Origin: Planctomycetota bacterium
GTDB lineage: Bacteria; Planctomycetota; Phycisphaerae; Phycisphaerales; Phycisphaeraceae
Assembly: GCA_024279865.1 (NCBI GenBank)
Contig: JAJRRC010000057.1
Span: 1-64,000, forward strand
Length of the DNA: 64,000 nucleotides
Reading direction: 5' to 3'
The notes under the pieces were generated by a model, which was not told the DNA's origin, did not search any database, and saw only the letters and a program-made list of their open reading frames with translations. Position numbers and translations under genes: made by a program. This document shows positions 34,940 through 44,415 of the stretch, piece by piece; positions within the stretch are counted from its first letter, which is position 1, and each line of letters begins with the position of its first letter.

Positions 34940-37150
34940 GTGAGCATGGCCGCAGCCGAACCATCGGCCCCTTGTACGCATTGTGGATTGCCTGTGCCTG
35001 TTTCAAGACGGGAAACCAATCCCCGTCTGCCTCAGTTCTGTTGCTTTGGATGCCATTTCGCCTTTGGTGTTCGACAAGCTGGCGAAGCCCAAGGCAATCA
35101 AACTCCAACCGATTTATCTTCAGACCAAACGCCCATGCTTCGGCTGGGCATCGGCATCTTTCTGACCATGAACATCATGGTTTTCAGCTATTTCTTTTAT
35201 AGCCGCGATATCTTTGGCGAGCAGGCCACGGCCGGGGAAGGCTATCGTCAAATTGCGGAACTGTTGTCCTATTTCTTAATGTTTTGTTGTACCGGGGTGT
35301 TTGTGGCTTTGGGTTTGCCCTTGCTGGCGGACACCGTCAGGATTCTGCGTCACAAGCCTTGGAACATCAACGCCAACACATTGATTCTCATCGGGGTGAT
35401 CGCCGCCATGGGACTCAGCATTGTCAATACCATTCGAGGGCATTACCAGCTTTATTTTGATACTGCTGCGATTATTCTCGTCCTAGTCACACTGGGTCAA
35501 TATCTTGATGGCCGAGCCAAATCACGAGCGACCCATCAGACCCGCATGGCCATCGGTTCACTGCCCCAACAAGCATGGGTCAAACGAGATGGACAGATTT
35601 TAGAAATCCCCGCAGATGAACTTCAAATCAACGATGTTTTGCGGATCAGGCCAGGCGAATCGATTGCTGCCGACGGCATCGTGGTGGGGGGAACCAGTCA
35701 AGTGGCCGAGGCTGCGTTGACCGGAGAGTCCAAGCCTCGTCCCGTGGGGGAAAACGATAGTGTACTGGCGGGCTCGGATAATATTGATGGTTTGCTCTGG
35801 GTCAAAGCAATCCGTGTCGGGCGTGATCGAACTGCCATGATGCTTGAAGAATTATTGCGATCTGCTCGTTTGCATCAGCCTCCGATCCAGGCGTTTGCCG
35901 ATGCTGTGTCTCGCCTTTTTGTGCCTTTGGTTTTGGTCCTGGCGGTGGGGGTGTTTACTTGGCATACCTACGACGGCAATTTTCAACGCGGGTTGTTTGA
36001 TGCGCTCAGTGTGCTTTTGATTAGCTGCCCGTGTGCATTGGGCTTGACAACGCCCTTGGCGACATGGTGTGCGTTGGCTTCGGCTGCTGAGCATGGAATT
36101 ATTTTTGATTCTGGCTTAACGCTTGAGCGGGCGGCCCGCATCCGCAAAATCTATTGGGACAAAACTGGCACGCTGACAACCTCGGGCATGTCCTTGTTAA
36201 AAATCCAAACCACTGCCGACTGTTCAGAAGATCAGGCCATCGCCATTGCCGGGGCTCTTGAATCCGCGAGCCATCATCCCATTGCCCGTGCGTTTGCCGA
36301 TGAAGTTTCACGACGACAATTAACCATCCAATCGCCCCAAACCTGTTCACTGGTTCCAGGGGTGGGAATCAAGGCCACCCTTGAAGGTGAACATTGGCAA
36401 CTGGGCAATGCCACGGGATTGACCCCCGAATCGCTGGCAGCAAGTTTGCCGCTATTTTCCCCGCCATCAGATCAACGCCGAAGCCTAAGGTCTGCCGAAG
36501 GGTCGGATTCTGCGACATTGATGGCCTCTCAAGGCTTGGCCGTCTATCTCACGCGAGATGATCAGATTTTCGCCCGGTTTGAATTGGGAGAAACGCTTCG
36601 TCCCGATGCCAAGGCCGCTCTGGATCAGCTTCGGCAAATGAAAATTAAAATGCACATGATCACCGGTGACTCTCAAGCCAACGCCCAGCCGATTGCCACG
36701 CAACTGGACCTGAGCATGGAGGGAGGCTTGTTGCCTGACCAGAAGTTAACCCTTTTGCAACAAGCCCATCATGAAACCGAAAAAGGGACCGTCGGCATGG
36801 TCGGTGATGGCATCAATGACGCTCCGACCCTGGGCGCTGCAGACGTCGGCATTGCCATGGCAGGCGGGACGGATCTGGCTCACGCAGCAGGCAACATTCG
36901 CCTCTTGACAGATCGGCTCACCCATGTCCCTGCGGCCCTTGCGATTGGTCGTCAGGCCATGACTCAAATCAGGCGCAGTCTTTGCTGGGCGTTTGGGTAC
37001 AATCTGGTGGGTTTGACCTTGGCGACGATGGGGATGCTCAACCCGGTTTTTGCCGCGGCCGCGATGGCTGGTTCGAGCTTGTTTGTGATTAAAACCGCTC
37101 AACAGGCAGGGCAGATTGACACCTTGTTTGCGGTGGAAAAGAGGGTATAA
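34940..37150 (+). CDS. Copper-transporting P-type ATPase (CcoI/CopA2-like)
   Basis: A 736-residue P1B ATPase. The N-terminus has CTHC and CCFGC cysteine groups (residues about 12-38), as in CcoI/FixI. The membrane metal site is SCPCALGL (near residue 361). Phosphorylation is at DKTGT (near residue 406). TGES, an HP motif in ASHHPIARAFADE, and GDGINDAP follow. Location in the cco cluster suggests copper supply for the cbb3 centre. The start is a GTG (ATG at 34946 is the alternative). Residues about 510-525 (QRRSLRSAEGSDSATL) are encoded by a dispersed repeat (36474-36511) and look inserted. Confidence 0.93.
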   Translation: MSMAAAEPSAPCTHCGLPVPVSRRETNPRLPQFCCFGCHFAFGVRQAGEAQGNQTPTDLSSDQTPMLRLGIGIFLTMNIMVFSYFFYSRDIFGEQATAGEGYRQIAELLSYFLMFCCTGVFVALGLPLLADTVRILRHKPWNINANTLILIGVIAAMGLSIVNTIRGHYQLYFDTAAIILVLVTLGQYLDGRAKSRATHQTRMAIGSLPQQAWVKRDGQILEIPADELQINDVLRIRPGESIAADGIVVGGTSQVAEAALTGESKPRPVGENDSVLAGSDNIDGLLWVKAIRVGRDRTAMMLEELLRSARLHQPPIQAFADAVSRLFVPLVLVLAVGVFTWHTYDGNFQRGLFDALSVLLISCPCALGLTTPLATWCALASAAEHGIIFDSGLTLERAARIRKIYWDKTGTLTTSGMSLLKIQTTADCSEDQAIAIAGALESASHHPIARAFADEVSRRQLTIQSPQTCSLVPGVGIKATLEGEHWQLGNATGLTPESLAASLPLFSPPSDQRRSLRSAEGSDSATLMASQGLAVYLTRDDQIFARFELGETLRPDAKAALDQLRQMKIKMHMITGDSQANAQPIATQLDLSMEGGLLPDQKLTLLQQAHHETEKGTVGMVGDGINDAPTLGAADVGIAMAGGTDLAHAAGNIRLLTDRLTHVPAALAIGRQAMTQIRRSLCWAFGYNLVGLTLATMGMLNPVFAAAAMAGSSLFVIKTAQQAGQIDTLFAVEKRV
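36474..36511 (+). repeat. Dispersed repeat R3, copy 1, inside the copper ATPase gene
   Basis: The sequence from GCCGAA.. through CTAAGGTCT to AGGGTCGGATTCT matches the reverse complement of 52817-52855 and the plus strand of 56333-56370. It is in frame and contributes RRSLRSAEGSDSA to the ATP-binding domain. The other two copies are intergenic. Confidence 0.75.
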
Positions 37151-37930
37151 ATGGAAACCACGACTTGGACATTGTTGGGATCACTTTTCTTGGCGGGCCT
37201 TGCGGGGAGTCTGCACTGTATGGGAATGTGTGGCCCTATTTTGGCGGGCTTTGCTCAAACTTTCGCGCGGGGTTCTCAAGCCTCAGGCAAAAAAAAATAT
37301 TCACTTCTCTGGGATTTTGTAGGTTACCACGTCGGCCGGGTGTGGACCTATAGTTTGTTGGGTTTTTTGATGGGCATGGGGGCAGCCCAATTAGAAGAGA
37401 CTGCGACGTGGCTTCAGTTTCAACACGCTCTGGCGTGGGTGGCCGCGATTGTGGTGATTCTTAGTGGGCTTGGTTTGGCAGGTTTGTTGCCTTGGCGTTC
37501 ATTGGGCAAATTGACCCGTTGCACCGCGGGTGGGTTTGTAGGCGTGTCTTTTTTAACCCAGTTGGCACAAGGTCGAGGTTTGTGGCCTCGCTTGTTACTG
37601 GGCGCGGTCATGGGGTTTTTGCCCTGTGGTCTGGTTTATGCCATGCTCGCTTTGGCAGCCACATTGGCGAATCCGTGGCTGAGCGCCTTGGGCATGATGC
37701 TCTTTGGTTTGGGGACGGTTCCATCGCTTTCAGCGGTATTGGGATTGACTCAGCTTGCCTCTGAGGTGAGTTGGCTTGGCCGTTTGCGAAAACATGGCAG
37801 TCATTTGGCAGCCGTTTTACTTTTGATCAGTGGCGGTTGGATGGCTTACCGCGCGACGATCACGCCTCAAGAAGGATGCTCGCATTGTCATTCTGCTCCG
37901 GCCGCGCCAGAGCCTGCGGCAATTGACTGA
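37151..37930 (+). CDS. SafE/TauE-like membrane protein linked to cytochrome oxidase assembly
   Basis: A 259-residue polytopic protein of about six spans. It has the typical opening GLAGSLHCMGMCGPILAGF (Cys-Met-x-Met-Cys motif, possible copper site), GYHVGRVWTYSLLGFLMG and LGAVMGFLPCGLVYAML. This subgroup (sulfite exporter TauE/SafE annotation) is commonly found beside ccoI and is thought to act in copper handling for cbb3 oxidase. It starts directly after the ATPase stop. The C-terminus has CSHCH, reading like a heme site, but in a short tail after the last span; heme binding there is doubtful. Confidence 0.85.
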   Translation: METTTWTLLGSLFLAGLAGSLHCMGMCGPILAGFAQTFARGSQASGKKKYSLLWDFVGYHVGRVWTYSLLGFLMGMGAAQLEETATWLQFQHALAWVAAIVVILSGLGLAGLLPWRSLGKLTRCTAGGFVGVSFLTQLAQGRGLWPRLLLGAVMGFLPCGLVYAMLALAATLANPWLSALGMMLFGLGTVPSLSAVLGLTQLASEVSWLGRLRKHGSHLAAVLLLISGGWMAYRATITPQEGCSHCHSAPAAPEPAAID

Positions 37931-37956
37931 AGCAATTTCAGTTAGACTGTTGGTAG

Positions 37957-38278
37957 ATGCCGCCTGAACTTTCAATCATTATCCCTGTCTTAAATGAAGC
38001 TGCTCACTTGGCTGCCACGTTGACTCCGTTGGTCTCACTTGCTGGCTGGAAGTGATTGTCGTAGACGGCGGAAGCGATGACGCAACTTGCCAAATAGCCC
38101 GTGACAGCGGCGCGAAGGTCATGGTCGGCACACAGATGAACTTGGGGCCTTGGGTGCGGTGGGGAAAATCTCATTTTTTTTACATGCAGACACGACCTTG
38201 CTTTTAGGTAAAGCCAAACTTGTGCCAACCCTTCGCGAAGCACTGACTCCCCGGAACCCTCCCCCTCTGACGCATTGA
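37957..38278 (+). pseudogene. Decayed TIGR04283-type glycosyltransferase
   Basis: Three short frames in order spell a family-2 glycosyltransferase. ELSIIIPVLNEAAHLAATL (37966 on) is followed by a stop. Then LEVIVVDGGSDDATCQIARDSGAKVMVGTQMN appears in another frame. After a break at a T run near 38176, HADTTLLLGKAKLVP...REALTP follows. The D.GSxD and HADT motifs are diagnostic of the TIGR04283 group, often paired with arsenic methyltransferases in arsenosugar-type clusters. About half the gene is missing. The intact ArsM-like gene follows. Confidence 0.75.
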
Positions 38279-38470
38279 AAAGCCTTGTTTTTTTGAGTTG
38301 GGGGAACTTTTTTTGATTGACAGGGCCAATGGTGGGAATCAATCGGCTCTCTAGCGGGTTTGTTTAGAGAATCCCCTATTTCGAATGCGTTTGGGGGTAT
38401 AATCACCCCTTGCGATAAAAGATGGTTAAACCTAATGTTTAAAGCAAAGACCGATTAAAGGAAATCCCGC

Positions 38471-39625
38471 ATGCCTCAATCTTATGACATTGAATCAACT
38501 GTTCTAGACCGATACAAACAAGGCGCCCGTGAGGTGGAGCCAGCTCTGTGTTGCCCGATTACCGATTACGATGGTCAATTTCTCAAAGTTTTACCTCAGG
38601 AAATCTTGGAAAAAGATTACGGCTGTGGTGACCCCTCCAAGTACGTCGGCCTAGACGAAACGGTCATTGACCTGGGCTCTGGTGCAGGCAAAATTTGTTA
38701 CATTCTTGCCCAGAAAGTTGGCTCAGAAGGCAAGGTCATCGGCGTGGATTTCAATGATGAAATGCTCGGCCTCGCTCGTAAATACCAAGACGAAATTGCA
38801 GGCAAAATCGGATATCAGAACACCCAGTTCGTCAAAGGACGCATTCAAGACCTGGCTCTGGACCTAGATGAAGTCCAAGCTTGGCTCGCTCAAAACCCCG
38901 TACGCAATGTAGACGACGCTATGGCGTTCGATGCGTATTGCAGCCGATTGCGACGTGAAAAACCGATGATTGCCGATGACTCCGTGGACGCGATTGTCTC
39001 CAACTGTGTTTTGAATCTGGTGCAGACAGACCTTAAAAAACAGTTGTTTGCTGAAATGTATCGGGTGTTGCGCAATGGTGGCCGAGCAGTGATCAGTGAC
39101 GTGGTCTGCGATGAAGACCCCTCCAATGAAATTCTCAATGACGCGGACCTGTGGAGCGGATGTATTGCGGGCGCTTTTCGGGAAGATCATTTCCTGAAAA
39201 TGTTCCAAGATGCGGGTTTCCATGGCATCGAAATTCTCGCCCGTGCTGAAGAACCCTGGCAGGTGATCCATGGCATCGAATTCCGATCCATGACCGTGCG
39301 AGCCTACAAAGGCAAAGAGGGGCCTTGTCTCGAACGCAATCAGGCAGTCACCTACAAAGGCCCCTGGAGCAAGGTCAGCGATGATGATGGCCACACGCTT
39401 TACCGTGGCAAGCGGATGGCAGTTTGTGACAAGACCTATCAACTTTACACCGATCCGCTGGGCCCTTATGCCAATCAGGTTATTGGGATTGAACCCATGA
39501 ATGAGATTTCACTGCAAGAGGCGAAGCCTTTTGACTGTGGCACCTCCGCTCAGCGTGACCCACGCCAAACCAAAGGCGATGATTACGACGTGACGCGTGA
39601 ATTTTGTGGGCCTGGGTGTTGCTGA
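38471..39625 (+). CDS. arsM: ArsM-like arsenite methyltransferase
   Basis: A 384-residue SAM methyltransferase. Motif I is VIDLGSGAGKICYILA. Cysteines match the arsenic-binding set: ALCCP near residues 26-29, SNCVLNL near 179, and C-terminal CGPGCC. The rest follows ArsM (VIGVDFNDEMLGLARKYQDEIA; MYRVLRNGGRAVISDVV; AGAFREDHFLKMFQDAGF). It methylates As(III). No arsR or arsenite pump is adjacent. A ruined glycosyltransferase gene lies just upstream, so any arsenosugar pathway here is probably incomplete. A GTATAATCA stretch about 70 bases upstream may be part of its promoter. Confidence 0.88.
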   Translation: MPQSYDIESTVLDRYKQGAREVEPALCCPITDYDGQFLKVLPQEILEKDYGCGDPSKYVGLDETVIDLGSGAGKICYILAQKVGSEGKVIGVDFNDEMLGLARKYQDEIAGKIGYQNTQFVKGRIQDLALDLDEVQAWLAQNPVRNVDDAMAFDAYCSRLRREKPMIADDSVDAIVSNCVLNLVQTDLKKQLFAEMYRVLRNGGRAVISDVVCDEDPSNEILNDADLWSGCIAGAFREDHFLKMFQDAGFHGIEILARAEEPWQVIHGIEFRSMTVRAYKGKEGPCLERNQAVTYKGPWSKVSDDDGHTLYRGKRMAVCDKTYQLYTDPLGPYANQVIGIEPMNEISLQEAKPFDCGTSAQRDPRQTKGDDYDVTREFCGPGCC

Positions 39626-39665
39626 TTCACGATAGTTTGTTGCCTATCATGTAGAATGAAAAAAC

Positions 39666-39774
39666 GTATGATGCGCATTGCGTATTTTAGTTGCGTGGTG
39701 AGGTTTTTATAAAATCTTGTCAATTGAGTCTCCGCGACTTACAAAACGCACGAGTTTTAAATGAAATTGGTATG
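39666..39774 (+). repeat. Dispersed repeat R2, copy 2
   Basis: This is the inverted partner of 26010-26116, with about 80-85% identity by eye over about 107 bases. It begins near GTATGATGCGCATTGCG and ends near AAATTGGTATGA. It overlaps the ATG of the next gene by three bases. In this copy TCATAC-like words occur at both ends. Confidence 0.85.
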
Positions 39775-42243
39775 ATTCGTCGCTCACGTTCTATTTTTTA
39801 CAGCATCGGGTTACTGCTGATGGTGGTGGCGGGGATTTTACGCTTAACGGGAGAATTGCCCATGTCTGTGGATGCTCAGCACGTGACCAAATCAGCTCAT
39901 TACCCTCAAAAACATAAAAATGGCTCGTGGAAGTGGACCAACCACTTGGCCCATGAGTCCAGTCCGTACCTGCTTCAACATGCACACAATCCGGTGAACT
40001 GGTACCCGTGGGGACAAGAAGCTTTTGACGAATCTCGTCGCACAGGTAAGCCTATTTTTCTGAGCATTGGCTATTCCACGTGCTACTGGTGTCATGTCAT
40101 GGAACGCCAGAGTTTTGAAAACCCTGCCATCGCAGCGGTGTTGAACGAGCATTTCATCAGTATCAAAGTCGACCGTGAAGAACGGCCAGACGTTGATGAT
40201 ATTTACATGGCTGCCGTCCAACTCATCACCGGCTCAGGTGGTTGGCCGATGAGTGTGTTTCTCACCGCTCCGACCCAAACGGACGTGGGTCTCAAGCCCT
40301 TTTACGCGGGGACCTATTTCCCCCCCCAAGACGGCTACGGCAAGCCGGGTTTTCCGACCTTACTCAAGAGTCTGTCCAACGCCTGGAACACCCAGCATGC
40401 CCAGGTGATCGAGCAAGCCGACCGCATCGTAGAAGCCGTCGTTCGACAATTGACCCAGCAACATACGCCCAGCCAATTGTCCGAGCATGTCACGTCTGAT
40501 GCCGTGTCTCTACTGATGCGAATCTACGAGCCAACCGATGGCGGATTTGGCAAAGCCCCGAAATTCCCTCAGCCCGCCAATTTGCTGTTTCTGCTTGAAG
40601 CTCAAAAACGCTTGCCTCATGCACCGGTCGCCAAAGCCTTGATCCATACCCTCGACCGCATGGCACGTGGGGGCATGTATGACCAGGTTGGCGGCGGGTT
40701 TCATCGGTATTCCACCGATGGCCAGTGGCTGGTCCCCCATTTTGAAAAAATGCTCTACGACAACGGACAGCTCGCTGAAACCTATATCAAAGCCCATGAG
40801 CAAAAGCTTGCCTCGCCGACGGACGATCCCCAGTTTTACGCTCGGGTGGCTCGCAGAATATGCGACTATGTGTTACTTGAAATGCTCGATCAATCCGGGG
40901 GCTTTTGGTCCGCCCAAGATGCAGAGGTCGATGCCAAAGAAGGTTTGAATTATCTGTGGGTTAAAAAAGAAATTCACGCAGCCATCAAAGACCCCAAGGG
41001 GGCGGCCTTGGCTTTGCAGATGTATGGGTTCGGGGGTGGAACCAATTTTCAAGACCCGCATCACGCCAAAGAACCGAGGCGGAACGTGTTGTTTTTGCCC
41101 CAGCCCTTGACCGAGGTGGCCCGCGAGCAAGGCATGTCGCTCGAAGCGTTGCTTCAAGTGAAAAAGAAAATAGACGCTCAGCTCTATGCTACGCGGCAAA
41201 CGCGTAAGCAGCCGGGGACCGACGAGAAAATGCTGGTCGCTTGGAACGGGATGATGATCGCGGGCATGGCAAACACCGGCCGCGTGCTGGGCGATGCACG
41301 CTATATCCAGGCTGCCGCCAAGGCGGCCAATGCGATTTTGACCCACATGCAGGCCGACGACGGCAGTCTCTATCGCACAATGAGTCACGGCCACAACGCA
41401 AAAATTCCAGCCTTCTTAGAAGACTACGCCTTTTTCATCCATGGACTCATTGAGTTGTATCGTGCTGATGGCAATGACCGTTGGCTCAACGCTGCAACGC
41501 AACTTGACGCGGTGGTTGAAAAACAATTTGTCGCAGAGCATGGCGGATACTTTGATACCCTTGCAGACCAGGCGGACCTGTTCGTACGCACCCGATCCAT
41601 GTACGACGGCGCTCTGCCCAGTGGCAACAGTCAAATGGTGCACAACCTCATCGACCTAGCTGAAGTGACGGGCGACGTTGCTTATCACAAGCGTGCCACG
41701 AGAGATTTGCAAGCGGCCGTCGGAGCGATGGCCCAGTCGCCCGTGGGGCTGGTTCACATGGTCCACGCTCAGCTAAGGCTCACCGATCAGATGCCCGTGG
41801 TGAGTTCATCACCCACGCGCTCGACGGTGGGTCGTCAGGTGGTGGATGTTAAAATAGAACCCCAGGAAGTCACACTCGCTGATCAACCCGTCAAGCTCAC
41901 ATTGACGTTGGACATTGGTTTGGATTATCACCTCAATGCCCATCATCCGGGGGCGGGCGACGACGCTTTGATTCCCACCACGGTCACGTTAGAGCAAGGC
42001 GAAGGTCTTACTCTGCAAGTTGATTATCCTCAGGGCATCAAACGTCAGTATCCTTTTGGCGATCAGCCGATTCAAGTGTATGAAGGTCATGTTGAAATCG
42101 AGTTGACGCTTACGCCATCTTCAACAGGTTTGGGAGAGTTTTCTGGGGAGCCTGTCTTGGTTTTGCAGTATCAGGTTTGCACAGAGCAAAGTTGTCTCAA
42201 GCCACAAACAGTCACATTGCCTGTGCAGATTCATCGTCAATGA
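39772..42243 (+). CDS. YyaL-like thioredoxin-domain protein with DsbD-alpha-like C-terminus
   Basis: An 823-residue protein. It has an N-terminal signal anchor ([17 protein letters not shown]), then a thioredoxin-like domain with [25 protein letters not shown] opening and [13 protein letters not shown] (CxxC). An alpha/alpha-barrel glycosidase-like region follows ([27 protein letters not shown]). These define the DUF255/YyaL family. The last 140 residues (from about 685) resemble DsbD N-terminal domains, ending [21 protein letters not shown]. The frame extends upstream to a TTG at 39691, but that part lies in repeat R2, so ATG 39772 is preferred. It ends tail to tail with the uroD-like gene. 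Confidence 0.88.
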   Translation: MIRRSRSIFYSIGLLLMVVAGILRLTGELPMSVDAQHVTKSAHYPQKHKNGSWKWTNHLAHESSPYLLQHAHNPVNWYPWGQEAFDESRRTGKPIFLSIGYSTCYWCHVMERQSFENPAIAAVLNEHFISIKVDREERPDVDDIYMAAVQLITGSGGWPMSVFLTAPTQTDVGLKPFYAGTYFPPQDGYGKPGFPTLLKSLSNAWNTQHAQVIEQADRIVEAVVRQLTQQHTPSQLSEHVTSDAVSLLMRIYEPTDGGFGKAPKFPQPANLLFLLEAQKRLPHAPVAKALIHTLDRMARGGMYDQVGGGFHRYSTDGQWLVPHFEKMLYDNGQLAETYIKAHEQKLASPTDDPQFYARVARRICDYVLLEMLDQSGGFWSAQDAEVDAKEGLNYLWVKKEIHAAIKDPKGAALALQMYGFGGGTNFQDPHHAKEPRRNVLFLPQPLTEVAREQGMSLEALLQVKKKIDAQLYATRQTRKQPGTDEKMLVAWNGMMIAGMANTGRVLGDARYIQAAAKAANAILTHMQADDGSLYRTMSHGHNAKIPAFLEDYAFFIHGLIELYRADGNDRWLNAATQLDAVVEKQFVAEHGGYFDTLADQADLFVRTRSMYDGALPSGNSQMVHNLIDLAEVTGDVAYHKRATRDLQAAVGAMAQSPVGLVHMVHAQLRLTDQMPVVSSSPTRSTVGRQVVDVKIEPQEVTLADQPVKLTLTLDIGLDYHLNAHHPGAGDDALIPTTVTLEQGEGLTLQVDYPQGIKRQYPFGDQPIQVYEGHVEIELTLTPSSTGLGEFSGEPVLVLQYQVCTEQSCLKPQTVTLPVQIHRQ

Positions 42244-43400
42244 GCATGACTCGGAAGTGACACTGCCAGTGGTCTGAGGTTTGTGTCTTTGCCCCAGACT
42301 GTGCGGGCGAGTTTCAGATAGTACATATAATTTTCAAACGGGACATCTGGCGGCACACGATGATCAGGCATCGGAATGTAGCCACCTTCTTCGACGAGGG
42401 GGGCAAGGTGGTGGATCATTTGGTCGATGCCTTGCTTATCGCCTGCGAGGATGGATTTACCCACACCGCCCATGAGGCGAAGGTTCTGCCCATAGATTTT
42501 ACGATAAGCAACCGGGTCTGCGTTCCATGTGCCGACTTCCAGCGGGAACATGGTGTTGACCCCCGCGTCGATCCAGAGGGGGAGTAGCTGATCGATCATG
42601 CCATCACAATCGACCCAGATGATATCAACGCCATTTTTCCGCAGCAGGTCTGTGATGCGTCGGTATTGCGGGACAAGAATTTTTTTAAACTGGTCGGGGG
42701 CGATCAACGGCCCGGTGTTAAAACAAATGTCTTCCCAGAAGGTGGCAGCTTCGAATTGACCTTGTGTGATTTCGAAGGTTTTCGTCAGGGTCGCCACGGT
42801 GACATCTGCGAGCGTGGTAATCATTTCTTCAAGCAACGCAGGGTCGTCGTAGGCTAGGTAGGACGCTTGCTCGATTCCCATCCAGTCACGAATCCAGCCG
42901 TAGAGACTGCCGCAGTTGAGCAGTTGGATATGTTCACGATCAGGGTTGTTCCATCGTTGGGCACATTGCTGGGGATTGCCAGGCAAACGGGCTAAATCAT
43001 CGGGGTTGAGTTTGGGCAAGTAGTGTTTTTTCCAGCTTGCTCGATCAACAAGGAGATGGCCTTTGTGCATGGGAATGGAACCCATTACTTTTTTGCGTAA
43101 CACACGAACGCCATTAGGTTGTTGGACGATTTCATGATCGCCCTGATCTTCCAAAATGGTCAAGCCGAAATTAGGCAAGAGACCGACCCCAATGCCTGAG
43201 TCTAAATGCGCAGAGGCCGGGGAGGCCAAGCTTTGATCCATCCCGAAATAGACATCGGAATTGGAGCAGTCCACCGAGGTCGGCAACCCCTGTTCATGCC
43301 ACAGAGGCAAGGTCTCTTCCCAAAAACTAAAGTCGTAAAACGGCACTCGGTCGACCGGTTGGTAATGCATACACGCTTGGAATCGCTGTCGGTCATTCAT
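42237..43400 (-). CDS. Uroporphyrinogen decarboxylase-like protein (URO-D superfamily)
   Basis: A 387-residue TIM-barrel protein: [23 protein letters not shown] at the start, [31 protein letters not shown], then [54 protein letters not shown]. These match the large 'uroporphyrinogen-III decarboxylase-like' group found in catabolic clusters, which is related to corrinoid methyltransferases more than to HemE. The start at 43400 is favoured because homology starts there; ATG 43412 is possible. It is 39 bases after the phyH-like gene in the same direction. Confidence 0.87.
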   Translation of the reverse strand: MNDRQRFQACMHYQPVDRVPFYDFSFWEETLPLWHEQGLPTSVDCSNSDVYFGMDQSLASPASAHLDSGIGVGLLPNFGLTILEDQGDHEIVQQPNGVRVLRKKVMGSIPMHKGHLLVDRASWKKHYLPKLNPDDLARLPGNPQQCAQRWNNPDREHIQLLNCGSLYGWIRDWMGIEQASYLAYDDPALLEEMITTLADVTVATLTKTFEITQGQFEAATFWEDICFNTGPLIAPDQFKKILVPQYRRITDLLRKNGVDIIWVDCDGMIDQLLPLWIDAGVNTMFPLEVGTWNADPVAYRKIYGQNLRLMGGVGKSILAGDKQGIDQMIHHLAPLVEEGGYIPMPDHRVPPDVPFENYMYYLKLARTVWGKDTNLRPLAVSLPSHAH

Positions 43401-43439
43401 GATAAAACTCACGGGCGGGAGTTTGAAAAAAAGAGGTTT

Positions 43440-44300
43440 TTACGCAGTGGTGACGCACGTTTCGCATTCCGTACATTTTGTACGATTAGAGCGTTCATAC
43501 ACAACAGGAAAGTGTTCGCCCCCAAACGGTTCGCCGGGCGCAACGGTGACGGAAGGTTCCATGACATGGCGACCTGTTTTACGGTAAATCGTATAGCCTG
43601 GCATGTAGTGGACTGCAATCGCGCGGCGGGGACGTTCAGATTGATTTGCCGGCGAGCCATGCCACGTCATGCAATGGTGAAAGGCGACTTCCCCTTTTTT
43701 AACAGGCATGGGAACGGTTTTAACTTCCACGCCCAGAGGCAGTTTAGAAGGGTCATACTTCAATTCAAAATCAGGGCCAGAGCTTAATGGCATCTGTCCC
43801 CAGCGATGACTCCCAGGCACCATCCACATACATCCATTGTCCACGTCCGCATCATCCAACGCGACCCACGCACTGACCAAGTCTGCCGGGACCAACAAAG
43901 GCCACGCAGGATAATCCTGATGCCAACCAGTAGGCCCGCCTGTCTTGGGGGGCTTGAATTGAATCTGGTCATGCCAAATGCGTACCGTGTCGGTGTTATT
44001 GCATAGCCGTGCGACGGTTTCGGTGACTTGGGCATGGCGAGCGTGATCTTCAAAGGTTTGAGAGACTTCCCACATGTTGACGATCTGATGGACGGTCAGG
44101 TTTTTAGGGTTACCTGCTTGGCCAGACTCTTTGCCTTGGAGCATGTTGTGTTTGAGGACGGGGCTTTGCTCGTTTTTGTCATTGAGTACAAGCTGTAGTT
44201 CTTCACGCAGGTGATCGACTTCAGCGTCGCTGTAAATTTTTCCTGCATTGACAAATCCGTCAAGATGAAAGGTGTCGAGTTGGTCTTGTGTTAAGAGCAT
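43440..44300 (-). CDS. Phytanoyl-CoA dioxygenase (PhyH) family oxygenase
   Basis: A 286-residue Fe(II)/2-oxoglutarate-type oxygenase. The iron triad is probably the His and Asp in GWHQDYPAWPL (near residues 127-130) with the His in TWHGSPANQSERPRRAIAVHYMP (near 215); the Arg there would hold 2-oxoglutarate. DNGCMWMVPGSHRWG is typical. The C-terminus carries C..CETC (KCTECETCVTTA), an unusual Cys cluster. It is transcribed with the UroD-like gene and divergently from an AraC regulator. Confidence 0.88.
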   Translation of the reverse strand: MLLTQDQLDTFHLDGFVNAGKIYSDAEVDHLREELQLVLNDKNEQSPVLKHNMLQGKESGQAGNPKNLTVHQIVNMWEVSQTFEDHARHAQVTETVARLCNNTDTVRIWHDQIQFKPPKTGGPTGWHQDYPAWPLLVPADLVSAWVALDDADVDNGCMWMVPGSHRWGQMPLSSGPDFELKYDPSKLPLGVEVKTVPMPVKKGEVAFHHCMTWHGSPANQSERPRRAIAVHYMPGYTIYRKTGRHVMEPSVTVAPGEPFGGEHFPVVYERSNRTKCTECETCVTTA

Positions 44301-44415
44301 GGCAGCGGGGTCCTTTTATAGGCGACTTGATCTTGGAGGTGACAGTATTTTCATCTTGATGTTTATATTGTAGGTTTGGCTTAGATGTGTAAAATGGATG
44401 AAGGAGCGTAAAAAG

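Noticed and set aside
37885-37905. Heme site CSHCH at the end of the SafE-like protein
   Set aside because: It is in a short Ala/Pro tail after the last membrane span and no such heme is known in the family; a metal-binding role is as likely.
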